Shown here: piece by piece, positions 14,876 through 23,957 of the stretch | Layout: each line of letters opens with the position of its first letter | Numbering within the stretch: position 1 is the stretch's first letter | Origin: Bacillota bacterium | Lineage (GTDB): Bacteria; Bacillota; Clostridia; Christensenellales; UMGS416 | NCBI GenBank assembly: GCA_023398815.1 | Contig: JAEWRW010000039.1 | Coordinates: 1 to 30,764, forward strand | Length of the DNA stretch: 30,764 nucleotides | Direction: 5' to 3' | Position numbers and translations under genes: made by a program | Notes under the pieces: model-generated | The model's input: the letters and a program-made list of their open reading frames with translations, nothing else | The model's database searches: none | Told to the model about the DNA's origin: nothing

Positions 14876-15964
14876 ATGAAGCGATCGGTACTGCACATCG
14901 TCGAGTCCTTTGGCGGCGGGGTCTTCACCTATCTCGTGAACCTGTGCGGCTGCCTGCACGAGGAGTTCGACCTGACGGTGGCTTACAGCCGCCGGGGGGA
15001 GACGCCCGACGACGTGGCCGCCCACTTCCCGCCCAATGTGCGCCTGATCGAGCTGCGCCACGGGCAGCGCAGCCTCCACCCGTGGAAGGACTGGCTCTAC
15101 AGCCGCGAGATTGCCGCGCTGGTGCGGTCATCGCGGCCCGATGTGGTGCACCTCCATTCCTCCAAGGCCGGTTTCGCCGGGCGGATGGTGTTGAACCCCC
15201 GCCGCACCCGGGTGCTCTACACCCCCCACGGCTACGCCATGCTCAAGACCGACGAGTCGCCCCTGAAGCGCCGGCTCTACCGCGCGCTGGAGCGGGTGGC
15301 CGCCCGCCCCGGCACACTGACTGTGGGCGTGGGGCAGAGCGAGTATGAGGCTGCATTGGAGCTGACCGGCCGGGCGGTGTACATCCCCAATGGCATCCGC
15401 ATCGACGAGATGCCGCCGCCCCGGTGGCCGGGGGCCTCCCTGCCTTCGCCGCGGGTGGGCACCCTCAGCCGCATGACCTACGCCAAGGCGCCCGAGCGCT
15501 TCAACCGCGTGGCCCAGGCCCTGCCCGACGTTGCCTTCACCTGGATTGGCGACGGCGAGCTGCGTGGGGAACTGACCGCCGAGAACATCGCCGTGACCGG
15601 CTGGATGGACCGCGCCAGCGGCATCGCCGCACTCAACGGCCTCGATGTGTTCCTGCTGCCCTCCCGGTGGGAGGGGCTGCCCCTTTCGCTGCTGGAGGCC
15701 ATGTACCTGGGCAAGCTCTGCATCGCCAGCGACATCCCAAGCCTCCGGAGCATTCTGCGCCATGGGGAGAATGGCTTGCTGGCGCGAGATGACGAGGACT
15801 TCGCCCGCCTGCTGCGGGAAGTGCGCGAGGGCCGGTGGGACGTGCCCGCCATGGCCGCCCGTGCCCACGCCGACGTGTGCGAGCGATACAACACCGGCGT
15901 GATGGGCACCGAGTACGCCAAGCTTTACCGCGGGGAGGAGGACGCCGATGGACGGACTCGTTAG
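14876..15964 (+). CDS. Glycosyltransferase family 4 (GT-B fold)
   Basis: 362 aa. A GT4 retaining glycosyltransferase that adds a sugar from a nucleotide donor to the lipid-linked repeat unit on the cytoplasmic side. It has the N-terminal SFGGGVFTYLVNL loop (12-24), HLHSSKAGFAGR (about 92-103), the C-terminal donor domain with WIGDGELR, and the E-x7-E motif E266-E274 (EGLPLSLLE). The ATG at 14876 has GGAAAGGG five bases upstream; an upstream in-frame extension has no similarity and overlaps the phosphoesterase. The stop overlaps the next gene by 17 bp. A -10-like TATAGC at 14828 lies in the divergent gap. Donor and linkage cannot be read from sequence. Confidence 0.9.
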   Translation: MKRSVLHIVESFGGGVFTYLVNLCGCLHEEFDLTVAYSRRGETPDDVAAHFPPNVRLIELRHGQRSLHPWKDWLYSREIAALVRSSRPDVVHLHSSKAGFAGRMVLNPRRTRVLYTPHGYAMLKTDESPLKRRLYRALERVAARPGTLTVGVGQSEYEAALELTGRAVYIPNGIRIDEMPPPRWPGASLPSPRVGTLSRMTYAKAPERFNRVAQALPDVAFTWIGDGELRGELTAENIAVTGWMDRASGIAALNGLDVFLLPSRWEGLPLSLLEAMYLGKLCIASDIPSLRSILRHGENGLLARDDEDFARLLREVREGRWDVPAMAARAHADVCERYNTGVMGTEYAKLYRGEEDADGRTR

Positions 15965-16919
15965 CGTCATCGTCCCCGTCTACAACGTGGAGGCCTACCT
16001 GCCCCCGTGTGTGGAGAGCATTCTTGCCCAAACCTGGCGCAATTTCGAGCTTACCCTGGTGGACGATGGCTCCACCGACGGGTGCGGCGTGCTCTGCGAT
16101 GGCTATGCCGCTGCCGACGCGCGGGTGCGGGTCATCCACCAGGCCAATGGCGGGCAGGCGACCGCGCGCAACGTCGCGCTCGACCAGTGCCGGGGGCAAT
16201 GGGTTGCTTTTGTAGACAGTGACGACCGGCTGGAGCCGGATTATCTGGCGGTACTGGTGAATGACCTGACCGCCACGGGGGCGGACATCGCTGCCTGCCG
16301 TTGGCAGGAGTTTGGCGAGGCCGATGCCCCGCCCGTGCCGGCCCCCGCCGCCGGTTCACCCCGCGTGATGGACCGCGAGCAGGCGCTGGCGGCGCTCTTT
16401 TACCAGCGGGAGCTGGACGCTGCCGTCTGGGGCAAACTCTACCGCTCGGCGCTCTTCGAGGGGCTTCGCTTCCCCGATGGGCGCATCTATGAAGATTTGG
16501 TGTTGAGCTATCAGCTCATAGACCGTGCCGAACGCGTTTGCTGGCGGCCTTACGAGGGCTATGCCTACCGCCTGCGGGGCAATGGCACCATGCAGGAGAC
16601 GTTCTCGGAGCGCAAGATCTTCCTGCTGGACGCCGCGGATGAGCTCCTGCGTTGGACGCGGGAGAGGCACCCGGCGCTGGTACGCGCGGCACAGTCGCGG
16701 CTGGTGCGGGCCTATCTTCACCTGCTGCTGCAGCTGCCCGTGGAGCCGCGCTGGCGGCCGGTGCGGCGGCGCATCGCCCGCACGGTGGCGGGCTGCCGCC
16801 TGGCGGTGCTCACCGACGGGCAGGCGAAAACCGGGACACGCGCGGCGCTGGCACTGAGCTTTCTGGGTATGGGCGCTCTGCGCCTTTTGCGTGGCGCGAG
16901 CCGCCTGGGAAAGCGGTGA
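15948..16919 (+). CDS. Glycosyltransferase family 2 (GT-A fold)
   Basis: 323 aa. Begins VSVIVPVYNVEAYL and has LVDDGSTDG, the metal-binding DSDD (90-93) and a conserved IYEDLVLSY block, all marks of an inverting GT2 of the EpsJ/EpsH kind. The C-terminal third is amphipathic and basic and may lie on the membrane. GGAGGAGG is six bases before the ATG at 15948, inside the end of the preceding GT4 gene. This overlap points to translational coupling. It would add one further sugar to the repeat unit. Confidence 0.9.
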   Translation: MDGLVSVIVPVYNVEAYLPPCVESILAQTWRNFELTLVDDGSTDGCGVLCDGYAAADARVRVIHQANGGQATARNVALDQCRGQWVAFVDSDDRLEPDYLAVLVNDLTATGADIAACRWQEFGEADAPPVPAPAAGSPRVMDREQALAALFYQRELDAAVWGKLYRSALFEGLRFPDGRIYEDLVLSYQLIDRAERVCWRPYEGYAYRLRGNGTMQETFSERKIFLLDAADELLRWTRERHPALVRAAQSRLVRAYLHLLLQLPVEPRWRPVRRRIARTVAGCRLAVLTDGQAKTGTRAALALSFLGMGALRLLRGASRLGKR

Positions 16920-16924
16920 CGGCC

Positions 16925-18061
16925 ATGGGGAACGAGAACACGAGGAAGAAGCTGCGGGTCGCCCACATCGCGGGGGGGCTGACGACCGGTGGGGTGGAGC
17001 AGGTCATCTACAATTACTGCGCCCGCCTTGACCCTGCGGACTATGAACTGGTCTATATCACCTACGATACGCCCACGCCGGCTGTGCAGGCACGGTTTGA
17101 GGCTCTGGGGTTTACCGTCTATTCGGTCACCAAGAAGAAGGACAATCTGCTCCGGAGCTGTCGGGAGGTCATGGACATCTTCCGGCGGCACCGCATCAAT
17201 GTGGTGCATTCCCACATGACGCTCATGAGCTTTATAACAAGCTTCCTGGGGCTCCGGTGCGGTGTGCCGGTGCGGGTGGCCCATGCCCACCTGGCGTTGC
17301 GCTCCACCTGGCGCAACCGTCCCATTCACTTCCTTTGCCGAACCCTGACAAAGATGTTTTCCACCGATCTGTTTGCCTGCGGGTTGGAGGCCGGTCGGTT
17401 CCTGTATGGCGACCGGGCGGTGGCCCGGGGCCAGGTGCGCGTGATGCATAACGCGGTGGACCCCGCGCGGTTTGCCCCGGATGCCAAGCGGCGTGAGGAG
17501 CGGCGGGCGGCACGGGGCATTGGCGACCGCCTCTGCCTGGGGCACGTGGGGCGCTTCACCGACCAAAAGAACCATACATTCCTCGTGGAAATCTTTGCGG
17601 CCTTTCACCGCCGGCGGCCGGATAGCGTCCTGCTGCTCATTGGCGATGGGCCGCTCTTTGATGACACCCGACGCAAGGTGGAGGCGCTGGGCATTGCCGA
17701 CGCGGTGCTTTTTGCCGGGCCAACCGATCGGATTGAGGACGACTACCAGGCCATGGATGTGTTTGTACTGCCCTCGCTCTATGAAGGGTTGGCCGTGGTG
17801 CTGGTGGAGACCCAACTGGCCGGTCTGCCCATTCTGACGTCCGACACCGTGACGCGGGAGATCGCCTGCTCCGACGCGATGCGCTACCTGCCGCTGGGTG
17901 CCGGGGCGGATGCCTGGGCCGACGCAGCCGAGGACCTTGCCCGGATGGGGCGGCAGGGGGTGCCGCAAGCTCTGCTGGAGGGCGGGTATGACATTGCGCG
18001 GGCGGCTGCCTGGCTGGATGGGTACTACCGGCGTGCCCTGGGTGGGGAGGAGCGTGTATGA
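16925..18061 (+). CDS. Glycosyltransferase family 4, EpsF-like
   Basis: 378 aa. Resembles EpsF-type GT4 enzymes: GGLTTGGVEQVIYNY at the N-terminus, VVHSHMTLMS, then GHVGRFTDQKNH starting the donor domain, LLIGDGPL and the E-x7-E motif E287-E295 (EGLAVVLVE). The ATG at 16925 is five bases past the previous stop with GGTGA before it; a GTG at 16916 is an alternative start. The stop shares ATGA with the polymerase gene. Predicted role: third glycosyltransferase of the repeat unit, which with the initiating sugar suggests a unit of at least four sugars. Confidence 0.9.
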   Translation: MGNENTRKKLRVAHIAGGLTTGGVEQVIYNYCARLDPADYELVYITYDTPTPAVQARFEALGFTVYSVTKKKDNLLRSCREVMDIFRRHRINVVHSHMTLMSFITSFLGLRCGVPVRVAHAHLALRSTWRNRPIHFLCRTLTKMFSTDLFACGLEAGRFLYGDRAVARGQVRVMHNAVDPARFAPDAKRREERRAARGIGDRLCLGHVGRFTDQKNHTFLVEIFAAFHRRRPDSVLLLIGDGPLFDDTRRKVEALGIADAVLFAGPTDRIEDDYQAMDVFVLPSLYEGLAVVLVETQLAGLPILTSDTVTREIACSDAMRYLPLGAGADAWADAAEDLARMGRQGVPQALLEGGYDIARAAAWLDGYYRRALGGEERV

Positions 18062-19110
18062 TCCTCTTTGCAGTTGGCACGGCCCTGTCTGTGCTCTTCG
18101 CCGCCGTGGCGGTGCGGACCACGGACCTGCGCCCCGGACGGCCCAGTGTGCTGTTTGTGGTGCTATCTGTGCTGCCGTTGACGCTGCTGGCCACCTTGCG
18201 CGATGAAGTGGGCACCGATTGGCCCATCTATCTGGATTACTTCCAGGCCATCGGCGCCGGGGCCAAGGAGTTTAGTGAGCCGGGGTTCAACCTGTTGAAC
18301 CGGGTGGTGTATTTTTTCAGCCAGGACTTCCATGTGGTGACATTCCTGGTGGCCGCAGCCATCTGCCTGTTGTCCTATGCGGCCATCTACCGCCAGTCGG
18401 TCATCGTACCGATGAGTATCCTCATGCTGGTGTTGACCGGGCAATACTTCAACTCCATGAATCAATTGCGGCAGGCGCTGGCGATGGCCATCTTTTTGTG
18501 GTCGTTTCGCTTTGTGCGGGAGCGCAAGCCACTTCCGTATTTCCTTGCCATGGCCGTAGCCATCTCCATGCACCAGAGCGCTGCGCTCTACCTGCCGCTG
18601 TACTTCCTGTATGGCCTGCGGGCGAACCCCAGGGTTCACATCGTCGTTTTGTCGGGCTGTCTGGTGTTCTCACCGGTGTTGGGCAAGGCGTTGGCACTCA
18701 TCATTGCCCACACAAAGTATGGCTGGTATTTTAATTCGGTCTACAATGACAACAACTTCTACCTGGTCGGGTTTGTGTTCACATTGGTTGTGCTGGCCCT
18801 GTACCTGTACTACCTGCATCGCGTTCCCCGGGAGGATCGTGAGTTTGATTTCATGGTCAATCTGCAGCTGATGGCGGTGGTGGTGCTTCTGTTCACCTCC
18901 TTCATTCCCCAGGTGCAGCGGGTCAGCGAGTGCTTCATGGCGCTCACCTGCCTGGCGGTCCCGCGGCTCATCCTGCGGGAGGAAGACCGTGCCCGCCGCG
19001 TTCTGCTCTATGTCGGCGTCGTCGCCTTGTTTGGCGCCAAACTGCTCTATGACGTCTACGTCAACGGATGGTTTTCCGTCATTCCGTATCAGACGTTTCT
19101 GAGCCAGTGA
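18058..19110 (+). CDS. EpsG-family polysaccharide polymerase (Wzy role)
   Basis: 350 aa, about ten hydrophobic helices. The EpsG-family pattern is present: RDEVGTDWPIY (48-58), NSMNQLRQALA (132-142) and HQSA (172-175), all in expected order with a long extracytoplasmic loop between helices. EpsG proteins serve as the membrane polymerase that joins lipid-linked units on the outer face. ATG overlaps the preceding stop (ATGA), typical of tight coupling. It is followed 13 bp later by the flippase gene. Confidence 0.88.
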   Translation: MILFAVGTALSVLFAAVAVRTTDLRPGRPSVLFVVLSVLPLTLLATLRDEVGTDWPIYLDYFQAIGAGAKEFSEPGFNLLNRVVYFFSQDFHVVTFLVAAAICLLSYAAIYRQSVIVPMSILMLVLTGQYFNSMNQLRQALAMAIFLWSFRFVRERKPLPYFLAMAVAISMHQSAALYLPLYFLYGLRANPRVHIVVLSGCLVFSPVLGKALALIIAHTKYGWYFNSVYNDNNFYLVGFVFTLVVLALYLYYLHRVPREDREFDFMVNLQLMAVVVLLFTSFIPQVQRVSECFMALTCLAVPRLILREEDRARRVLLYVGVVALFGAKLLYDVYVNGWFSVIPYQTFLSQ

Positions 19111-19123
19111 GGAGGACAGTGCG

Positions 19124-20572
19124 ATGAACAACCGTGTGGGGAAAGCCTTTCGCAGCCTGGCTCAGGCGGTGTCGGTCAATGTGGCGCGGCTCTTCATTTC
19201 GGTGGTGCTGACGCTGCTGCTGCCACGGTTCCTGGGGGTGGAGCAATACAGTTATTGGCAGCTCTATCTCTTCTACCTCACCTATGTGGTCTATTCCTCC
19301 CTGGGCTGGGGGGAGGGGCTCTACCTGCGCTACGGTGGGCAGGAGGTTGACGCCCTGGATCGCGGGGAGGTCGCGGGCCAGTTCTGGGCCCAGGTCGTCT
19401 ATGAAGTGGGCCTGAGCATACTGGCCTGGGTGGCGCTCTTCCTCCTGGTGCAGGACGACGTCAAGGGTCTCATCCTGCGGCTGGCGCTGGTGTCAGCGGC
19501 GCTCGACATCCTGCGCTTCAGCCTGCAAAGCGTGCTGCAGGCCACCAACCGCATCGGGGAGTACGCCCGCATTGCCGCGGCCGAGCGGGTGCTGTTCTTT
19601 GTCTTTGCCGTGGCCGTGCTGGCGCTGGGGCGGCGCGACTTTGTCTCCCTCGTGGCGGCGGAGATTGCCGCGCGGGTGCTGTCGCTGGCCCTGGCGCTCT
19701 TCCTCTGTCGGCGGGTGGTGTTCACCCGGCCCTGGCGGCCCCGGCCCACGCTGCGCCTCGCACGGGGGGTCATCGCCTCAGGCATGACGCTCATGCTGGC
19801 CGGCGCGGCCAGCCAGCTGGTGCTGGGCATCGTGCGCTTCGCCATCGAGGGCCACTGGGGCACGATCACCTTCGGCAAGGTGTCGCTGACGCTGAGCATG
19901 GCCAACATGCTCATCACCTGCATCAGCGCCGTGGGCGTGGTGCTCTTCCCCATGCTGCGGCGGATGGAGGCCGAGCGGGTCAGCGCCCTCTACGACGAGC
20001 TGCGCACGGTGCTCACGGTGCTGGCACTGGGGTTCCTGGTGCTCTACCAGCCCATGGAGTGGGTGCTGCGGCTGTGGCTGCCCCAATATGCCGATAGCCT
20101 GCACTATCTTGTGGTGCTGTTTCCTGTTATTCTATATGAGTCGCGTACTTTTGTGTTGACCGATACCTACTTTAAGACCCTGGGCGCCACCGCCCGTATC
20201 CTGCAGATCAACCTCATTACCGTGGTGTTGAGCGCGGGTCTCACAGCGGTGACGGTGGCCGTCTTTGACAGCCTGGACCTGGCGGTGCTGAGCATCCCGC
20301 TGCTGGTGTTTGCCAAGAACACCCTGGCCGAGACGCTGCTGCTGCGGCGCATGGGACAGCGGCCGGTCTGGGGGCGCATGGCGGCGGAGTTCCTGCTGGT
20401 GGCTCTGTTTGTGGCAGGGCATTGGTGGCTGGGTGGGGTTGGGCCCACGGTGGTGTATCTGGTGGCGCTGGCCGGTTATCTGCTGGCCATGCGCAGGCAA
20501 ATATCGGCCACGGCAACCGCCCTGCGGCGGATGTTCCGTGGCCAGCAAAAGAGCACTTTGAGCAATCTGTGA
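19124..20572 (+). CDS. Oligosaccharide flippase (Wzx/PST, MOP superfamily)
   Basis: 482 aa with about 12-14 hydrophobic helices and no soluble domain, the size and layout of Wzx/EpsK-type exporters that turn the lipid-linked unit to the outside. Recognisable features are the N-terminal amphipathic start SLAQAVSVNVARLF, the LPRFLGVEQYSYWQLYLFY helix pair and the repeated polar/charged loops between helices. GAGGAGGAC lies before the ATG at 19124. Located between polymerase and acyltransferase in the operon. Substrate specificity cannot be read. Confidence 0.88.
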   Translation: MNNRVGKAFRSLAQAVSVNVARLFISVVLTLLLPRFLGVEQYSYWQLYLFYLTYVVYSSLGWGEGLYLRYGGQEVDALDRGEVAGQFWAQVVYEVGLSILAWVALFLLVQDDVKGLILRLALVSAALDILRFSLQSVLQATNRIGEYARIAAAERVLFFVFAVAVLALGRRDFVSLVAAEIAARVLSLALALFLCRRVVFTRPWRPRPTLRLARGVIASGMTLMLAGAASQLVLGIVRFAIEGHWGTITFGKVSLTLSMANMLITCISAVGVVLFPMLRRMEAERVSALYDELRTVLTVLALGFLVLYQPMEWVLRLWLPQYADSLHYLVVLFPVILYESRTFVLTDTYFKTLGATARILQINLITVVLSAGLTAVTVAVFDSLDLAVLSIPLLVFAKNTLAETLLLRRMGQRPVWGRMAAEFLLVALFVAGHWWLGGVGPTVVYLVALAGYLLAMRRQISATATALRRMFRGQQKSTLSNL

Positions 20573-20583
20573 GGAGGAAGTTC

Positions 20584-21660
20584 ATGGAAGCCGTTTCCCC
20601 TGTTAAGCCCGTGCGAAACGCGTCGATTGACCTCATGCGTCTGCCGGCCGCCTTGCTGGTCGTCTTGAATCACACGGGGCTGTTTCTGGATGTCAACACC
20701 ACCCTGGGGCACTACGTCTCCACGTTTCTGCCGCGTTTTACTCTGCCGTTCTTTCTGGCGGTGTCGGGGTATTACTTCGTTGGCAACCTGCTGGATGGGC
20801 GCATGCCGCTCAAACGCAACCTACTGGCGATCGTCAAGCCCTACCTGCTGTGGTCGCTGCTCTACTATTTGGCCAGCTTCGTCGTCAACGTCGTGATGGG
20901 CAGCGAGCCGTTGGGCAAGTTCCTGGTCGATCGGGTCATTTACCTGTTCACCAGCGGCAGCTACTTCCAGTTGTGGTATTTCCCGGCGCTCATCTATTCC
21001 ATGATCATCGTCAACGGCGTCTTCCGCCTGCTGGGGCGACGGGGCCTCAACGGGCTGACCGTCCTCAGTTTCGTGTTGCTGGTGGTGGGCATACTGGGCT
21101 CTGCCTATGTGGAGCTGGGCCGGCACATCCCGGTGCTGAGCCAGCTGTATGCCTGGTCGGGGTTTGGCACCCTCCGTGGCATCTTCCTCATGGGTCTGCC
21201 GTACTTCCTGATGGGCCATGTGCTGCGCCTGTGGAAGGAGGGGCATGAGCCGCGCATGGGGCTGTTGACCGGGCTGTTGGTGGGTGCTGTGGCACTCTAC
21301 TTTGGGGAGATGACGCTCCTCATCCACCTCAACTGGGTGGAGCGGCCCGAGGTGATGGTGTCAACGTACTGGCTGACGCTCACTGTCTTTGCCATGCTGC
21401 TGCGCTGCCCCCTGCCCCAGTATGGGCGGCAGGCCCAGTGGTGCAATCTGCAGTCCGGTTTTGTCTACTTTGTGCATGGGCTGGTACTGATTGCCGCCAA
21501 GCAAGGAGCAGCGGCCATGGGCCTGCCCTTGGGCACGTTGCCGTTGACGGTGCTGGTGATTGTGGTGTCGATGCTACTGGGGCAGGTATGCCTGTGGTGG
21601 CGGAATCCCTTTACCGGGATGTTGTTGGGGAAGGGAGGGACGACGCGTGCTCAGGCATAA
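20584..21660 (+). CDS. Acyltransferase family 3 membrane protein
   Basis: 358 aa, about ten helices. The family signature is at the start: IDLMRLPAALLVVLNH with Arg19 and His30, needed for acyl transfer. Enzymes of this family add acetyl or succinyl groups to EPS or other surface sugars across the membrane. GAGGAGGAAG precedes ATG 20584. The hydrolase gene starts 14 bp before its stop, so the two are coupled. Its place after polymerase and flippase makes EPS O-acylation the likely job. Confidence 0.88.
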   Translation: MEAVSPVKPVRNASIDLMRLPAALLVVLNHTGLFLDVNTTLGHYVSTFLPRFTLPFFLAVSGYYFVGNLLDGRMPLKRNLLAIVKPYLLWSLLYYLASFVVNVVMGSEPLGKFLVDRVIYLFTSGSYFQLWYFPALIYSMIIVNGVFRLLGRRGLNGLTVLSFVLLVVGILGSAYVELGRHIPVLSQLYAWSGFGTLRGIFLMGLPYFLMGHVLRLWKEGHEPRMGLLTGLLVGAVALYFGEMTLLIHLNWVERPEVMVSTYWLTLTVFAMLLRCPLPQYGRQAQWCNLQSGFVYFVHGLVLIAAKQGAAAMGLPLGTLPLTVLVIVVSMLLGQVCLWWRNPFTGMLLGKGGTTRAQA

Positions 21661-22525
21661 GCGCAGAACAATCCTGCTGCTGGTGTCCCTTCTGGTGGTT
21701 TTCGGCACGTTGCTGGCCGTGAGCCTGCGCATGATGTGGAAGGCGCAGGATGGAACGGCCGTAGCCAATGTGACGACCGAACGCCTGACGGTGGATGGCA
21801 TCCCCGTGGTGGCGTACTGCAACAAGACCGCCGGTGCCCGCCCTCTGGTTCTGGTGTCCCATGGCCTCACGGGCAACCGTGACACCTTTACCTACGCCGC
21901 CACGGTGCTGGCGCAAATGGGCTTCTTTGTGGTGACGCCGGACAATTGGGGCCATGGGGAACGCGGCGGCGATGGAGCAACCATCGGCGAGGCCATCGTG
22001 AAGACGGCGGAGGACCTGGACACCCTCATTGACCATTACGCTCAGGACGAACGGGTGGATGCGGACCGGCTTGGGCTCATCGGTTTCTCCATGGGCGGCT
22101 TGGTAGACTACTACTATGTAGCCAACGGCAACCATCGCGCCGACCTGGTAGGCATCATCTGCGCCACGCCGGATTGGAAGACGATGACAGACAACCCATC
22201 CATGCTGCAGACCGTTGCAGCGGGCAAGGCCACGGCACTTGCGAGCGAGGCGGAGAAAGAGGCCGCCGATCAGTATCTGCTGGCCAACAATCCCTACGAC
22301 AAGGTCATGGCCAGCACGGGCACGGTCTACTACCTGCTGAGTGGCGGGCAGGACCCGGTAATCCCCCTGGCCGGCACCCAGGCGTTGTATGATGCGCTGA
22401 AGGACCAGGGAAGGGCCGCCCTCGTCGTGGATCCCGATAAGGGGCACGATGTCTCCGGCGAGAATCTCTCCAAGTTGCTGGAATACTTCCACGACCACCT
22501 GCTGGCGGACGAGCCCGCCCAATAG
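21647..22525 (+). CDS. Membrane-anchored alpha/beta-hydrolase
   Basis: 292 aa starting at GTG 21647, which has GGGAGGG seven bases upstream and overlaps the acyltransferase end. Basic residues and one helix (about 8-26) tether it, with the catalytic part expected outside. Triad: Ser148 in GFSMGG, Asp236 in GGQDPVIP and His267 in DKGHDVS; an oxyanion HGLTGN block is also seen. It resembles dienelactone-hydrolase/esterase-type enzymes. The coupling to an O-acyltransferase makes a deacylase of the same polymer a natural guess, not proven. A long insert between strands, with NPYDKVMAS, fits a lid. Confidence 0.85.
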   Translation: MLRHKRRTILLLVSLLVVFGTLLAVSLRMMWKAQDGTAVANVTTERLTVDGIPVVAYCNKTAGARPLVLVSHGLTGNRDTFTYAATVLAQMGFFVVTPDNWGHGERGGDGATIGEAIVKTAEDLDTLIDHYAQDERVDADRLGLIGFSMGGLVDYYYVANGNHRADLVGIICATPDWKTMTDNPSMLQTVAAGKATALASEAEKEAADQYLLANNPYDKVMASTGTVYYLLSGGQDPVIPLAGTQALYDALKDQGRAALVVDPDKGHDVSGENLSKLLEYFHDHLLADEPAQ

Positions 22526-22533
22526 GAGCCGCT

Positions 22534-23100
22534 ATGACCATTGACCCCACTCTCTACACCACCCGGCCCCATGGCCCCCGCCCCGCGGGGGAGCTGGCCT
22601 GCTACGACCTGCTGGAGGCGTTGGCCATCCCCTTCGTGCGGGTGGACCATGACGCCACCCCGTCCATCGACGCCTGCCGGGAGGTGGAGGAACTGCTGGG
22701 CATCGCCATCTGCAAGAACCTGTTCCTCACCAACCGCCAGCGGAGCCGCTTCTATCTGCTGATGATGCCGGGCGGCAAGGCCTTCCACACCCGGGAGCTC
22801 TCCGCCCAGATCGGTTCGTCGCGGCTTTCTTTCGCCAGTGAGGACGACATGGTGCGGCTTCTGGGCCTGACGCCGGGGTCGGTCAGCGTGCTGGGGCTGA
22901 GGAGCGATCAAACCCATGAGGTGCAGCTGCTCATCGACCGGGACGTGCTTGCCATGGACGCGGTGGGCTGCCACCCCTGTGTCAACACGGCGAGCCTCAA
23001 GCTGCGCATGGAGGACTTGCTCACCAAGTTTCTGCCCCACACCGGGCATGAGCCGGTGGTGGTCACGCTGGTGGCGGATGCCGCCGCGCAGGGGGAGTGA
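22534..23100 (+). CDS. YbaK/ProX-type prolyl-tRNA deacylase-like protein
   Basis: 188 aa. Matches the ProXp-ala/PrdX type (aminoacyl-tRNA-associated YbaK domain), which clears tRNA mischarged with alanine by prolyl-tRNA synthetase. Features: VRVDHDATPSIDA, the conserved Lys61-Asn62 (ICKNLFL), SRLSFASEDDM, TPGSVSVLGL and a C-terminal GCHPCVNTASL motif typical of the family. Cytosolic. AGGAG is five bases before the ATG at 22534, 8 bp after the hydrolase stop, so it is probably carried on the EPS transcript, although its role is unrelated to EPS. It ends before a terminator. Confidence 0.9.
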   Translation: MTIDPTLYTTRPHGPRPAGELACYDLLEALAIPFVRVDHDATPSIDACREVEELLGIAICKNLFLTNRQRSRFYLLMMPGGKAFHTRELSAQIGSSRLSFASEDDMVRLLGLTPGSVSVLGLRSDQTHEVQLLIDRDVLAMDAVGCHPCVNTASLKLRMEDLLTKFLPHTGHEPVVVTLVADAAAQGE

Positions 23101-23142
23101 GCATCGACGGAGCGTTGCTCCATGGGCACGCCAAGAACGCAA

Positions 23143-23176
23143 ACAAGCCGGCGCATGCCGGCTTGTCGTGTTTGTT
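23143..23176. terminator. Terminator at the end of the EPS operon
   Basis: ACAAGCCGGC (23143-23152), loop GCAT, GCCGGCTTGT (23157-23166), followed by CGTGTTTGTTG. A perfect 10-bp stem between the convergent deacylase-like and methyltransferase genes; it may serve both directions. Confidence 0.7.
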
Positions 23177-23222
23177 GACGGGTGAATGGGGCCGCATGGT
23201 GCACACCCGGTGAAGACCGACT

Positions 23223-23939
23223 CTACCGCGCGCGGCACACCGCCACAATCGTATCGAGCAGCAGGGGCTTGCTCTTGAACAACGCCTCATTGGCGGGCAG
23301 CAGGCCCTTGGAGTTCTCATAGAGGCACATTTGCACATGCTCCACCACGAGGCCCGCCTGGTGCGCCACCTTCATGAGGGTATAGGGCGTGAACCAGTAT
23401 TTGTGGTCGGGGTTCACGGCCTCCCGCCCCAGGTTCAGCGCGTTGGCCAGGAAGGGCAGCCCGAAGGCGTTGGGCACGGTGATGACATAGCGGCTGATGT
23501 GCCCGCCGTAGTTGGCCACGATGCGCCGGAGGAAGTCCACGGGGTTGTCAATGTGCTCCAGCACCTCCCCCAGCAGGAGGGTGTCGAAGTGATCCTCCAG
23601 AATGGCGGCAATACCCGGCGTCGTGATGTCGGCGGCGAGGATGTTGTGGATGCCATGGCGGCGGAGGTGGGCGATCGCTTCTTCGTTGATGTCAATGCCC
23701 ACGCACTTGCTGGTGACATAGCCCAGCAGGCTGTGCAGATACTGCCCGCTGCTCCGCTTGTGGTCGATGATCTCCAGATGATCGGTGCAGCCCAGGTGGA
23801 GAACTTTTTGGTTGGCAAGCAGATCCAAGAGGTAATTTGGCCGCAGGGGAATTTGCTCGTACGGCTCAAACTCCACCGTCGTCTCCAGGTTGTGGAACCC
23901 CTCCAGGTCCCGTTCTACCGCTTCCCAATTGCGAATCAT
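23223..23939 (-). CDS. Class I SAM-dependent methyltransferase
   Basis: 238 aa with the Rossmann-type methyltransferase order: VLHLGCTDHLE (about 46-56, motif I), GIDINEEAIAHL (acidic ribose contact), LLLGEVLEHIDNP (about 117-129) and a VITVPNAFG segment. The substrate is unknown; with a glycosyltransferase beside it, methylation of a sugar is likely. It is downstream of, and 18 bp from, the fusion gene on the same strand, so both form one operon. The first ATG at 23939 gives a normal family start. Confidence 0.88.
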   Translation of the reverse strand: MIRNWEAVERDLEGFHNLETTVEFEPYEQIPLRPNYLLDLLANQKVLHLGCTDHLEIIDHKRSSGQYLHSLLGYVTSKCVGIDINEEAIAHLRRHGIHNILAADITTPGIAAILEDHFDTLLLGEVLEHIDNPVDFLRRIVANYGGHISRYVITVPNAFGLPFLANALNLGREAVNPDHKYWFTPYTLMKVAHQAGLVVEHVQMCLYENSKGLLPANEALFKSKPLLLDTIVAVCRAR

Positions 23940-23957
23940 GCATACATTCCCTCACTG

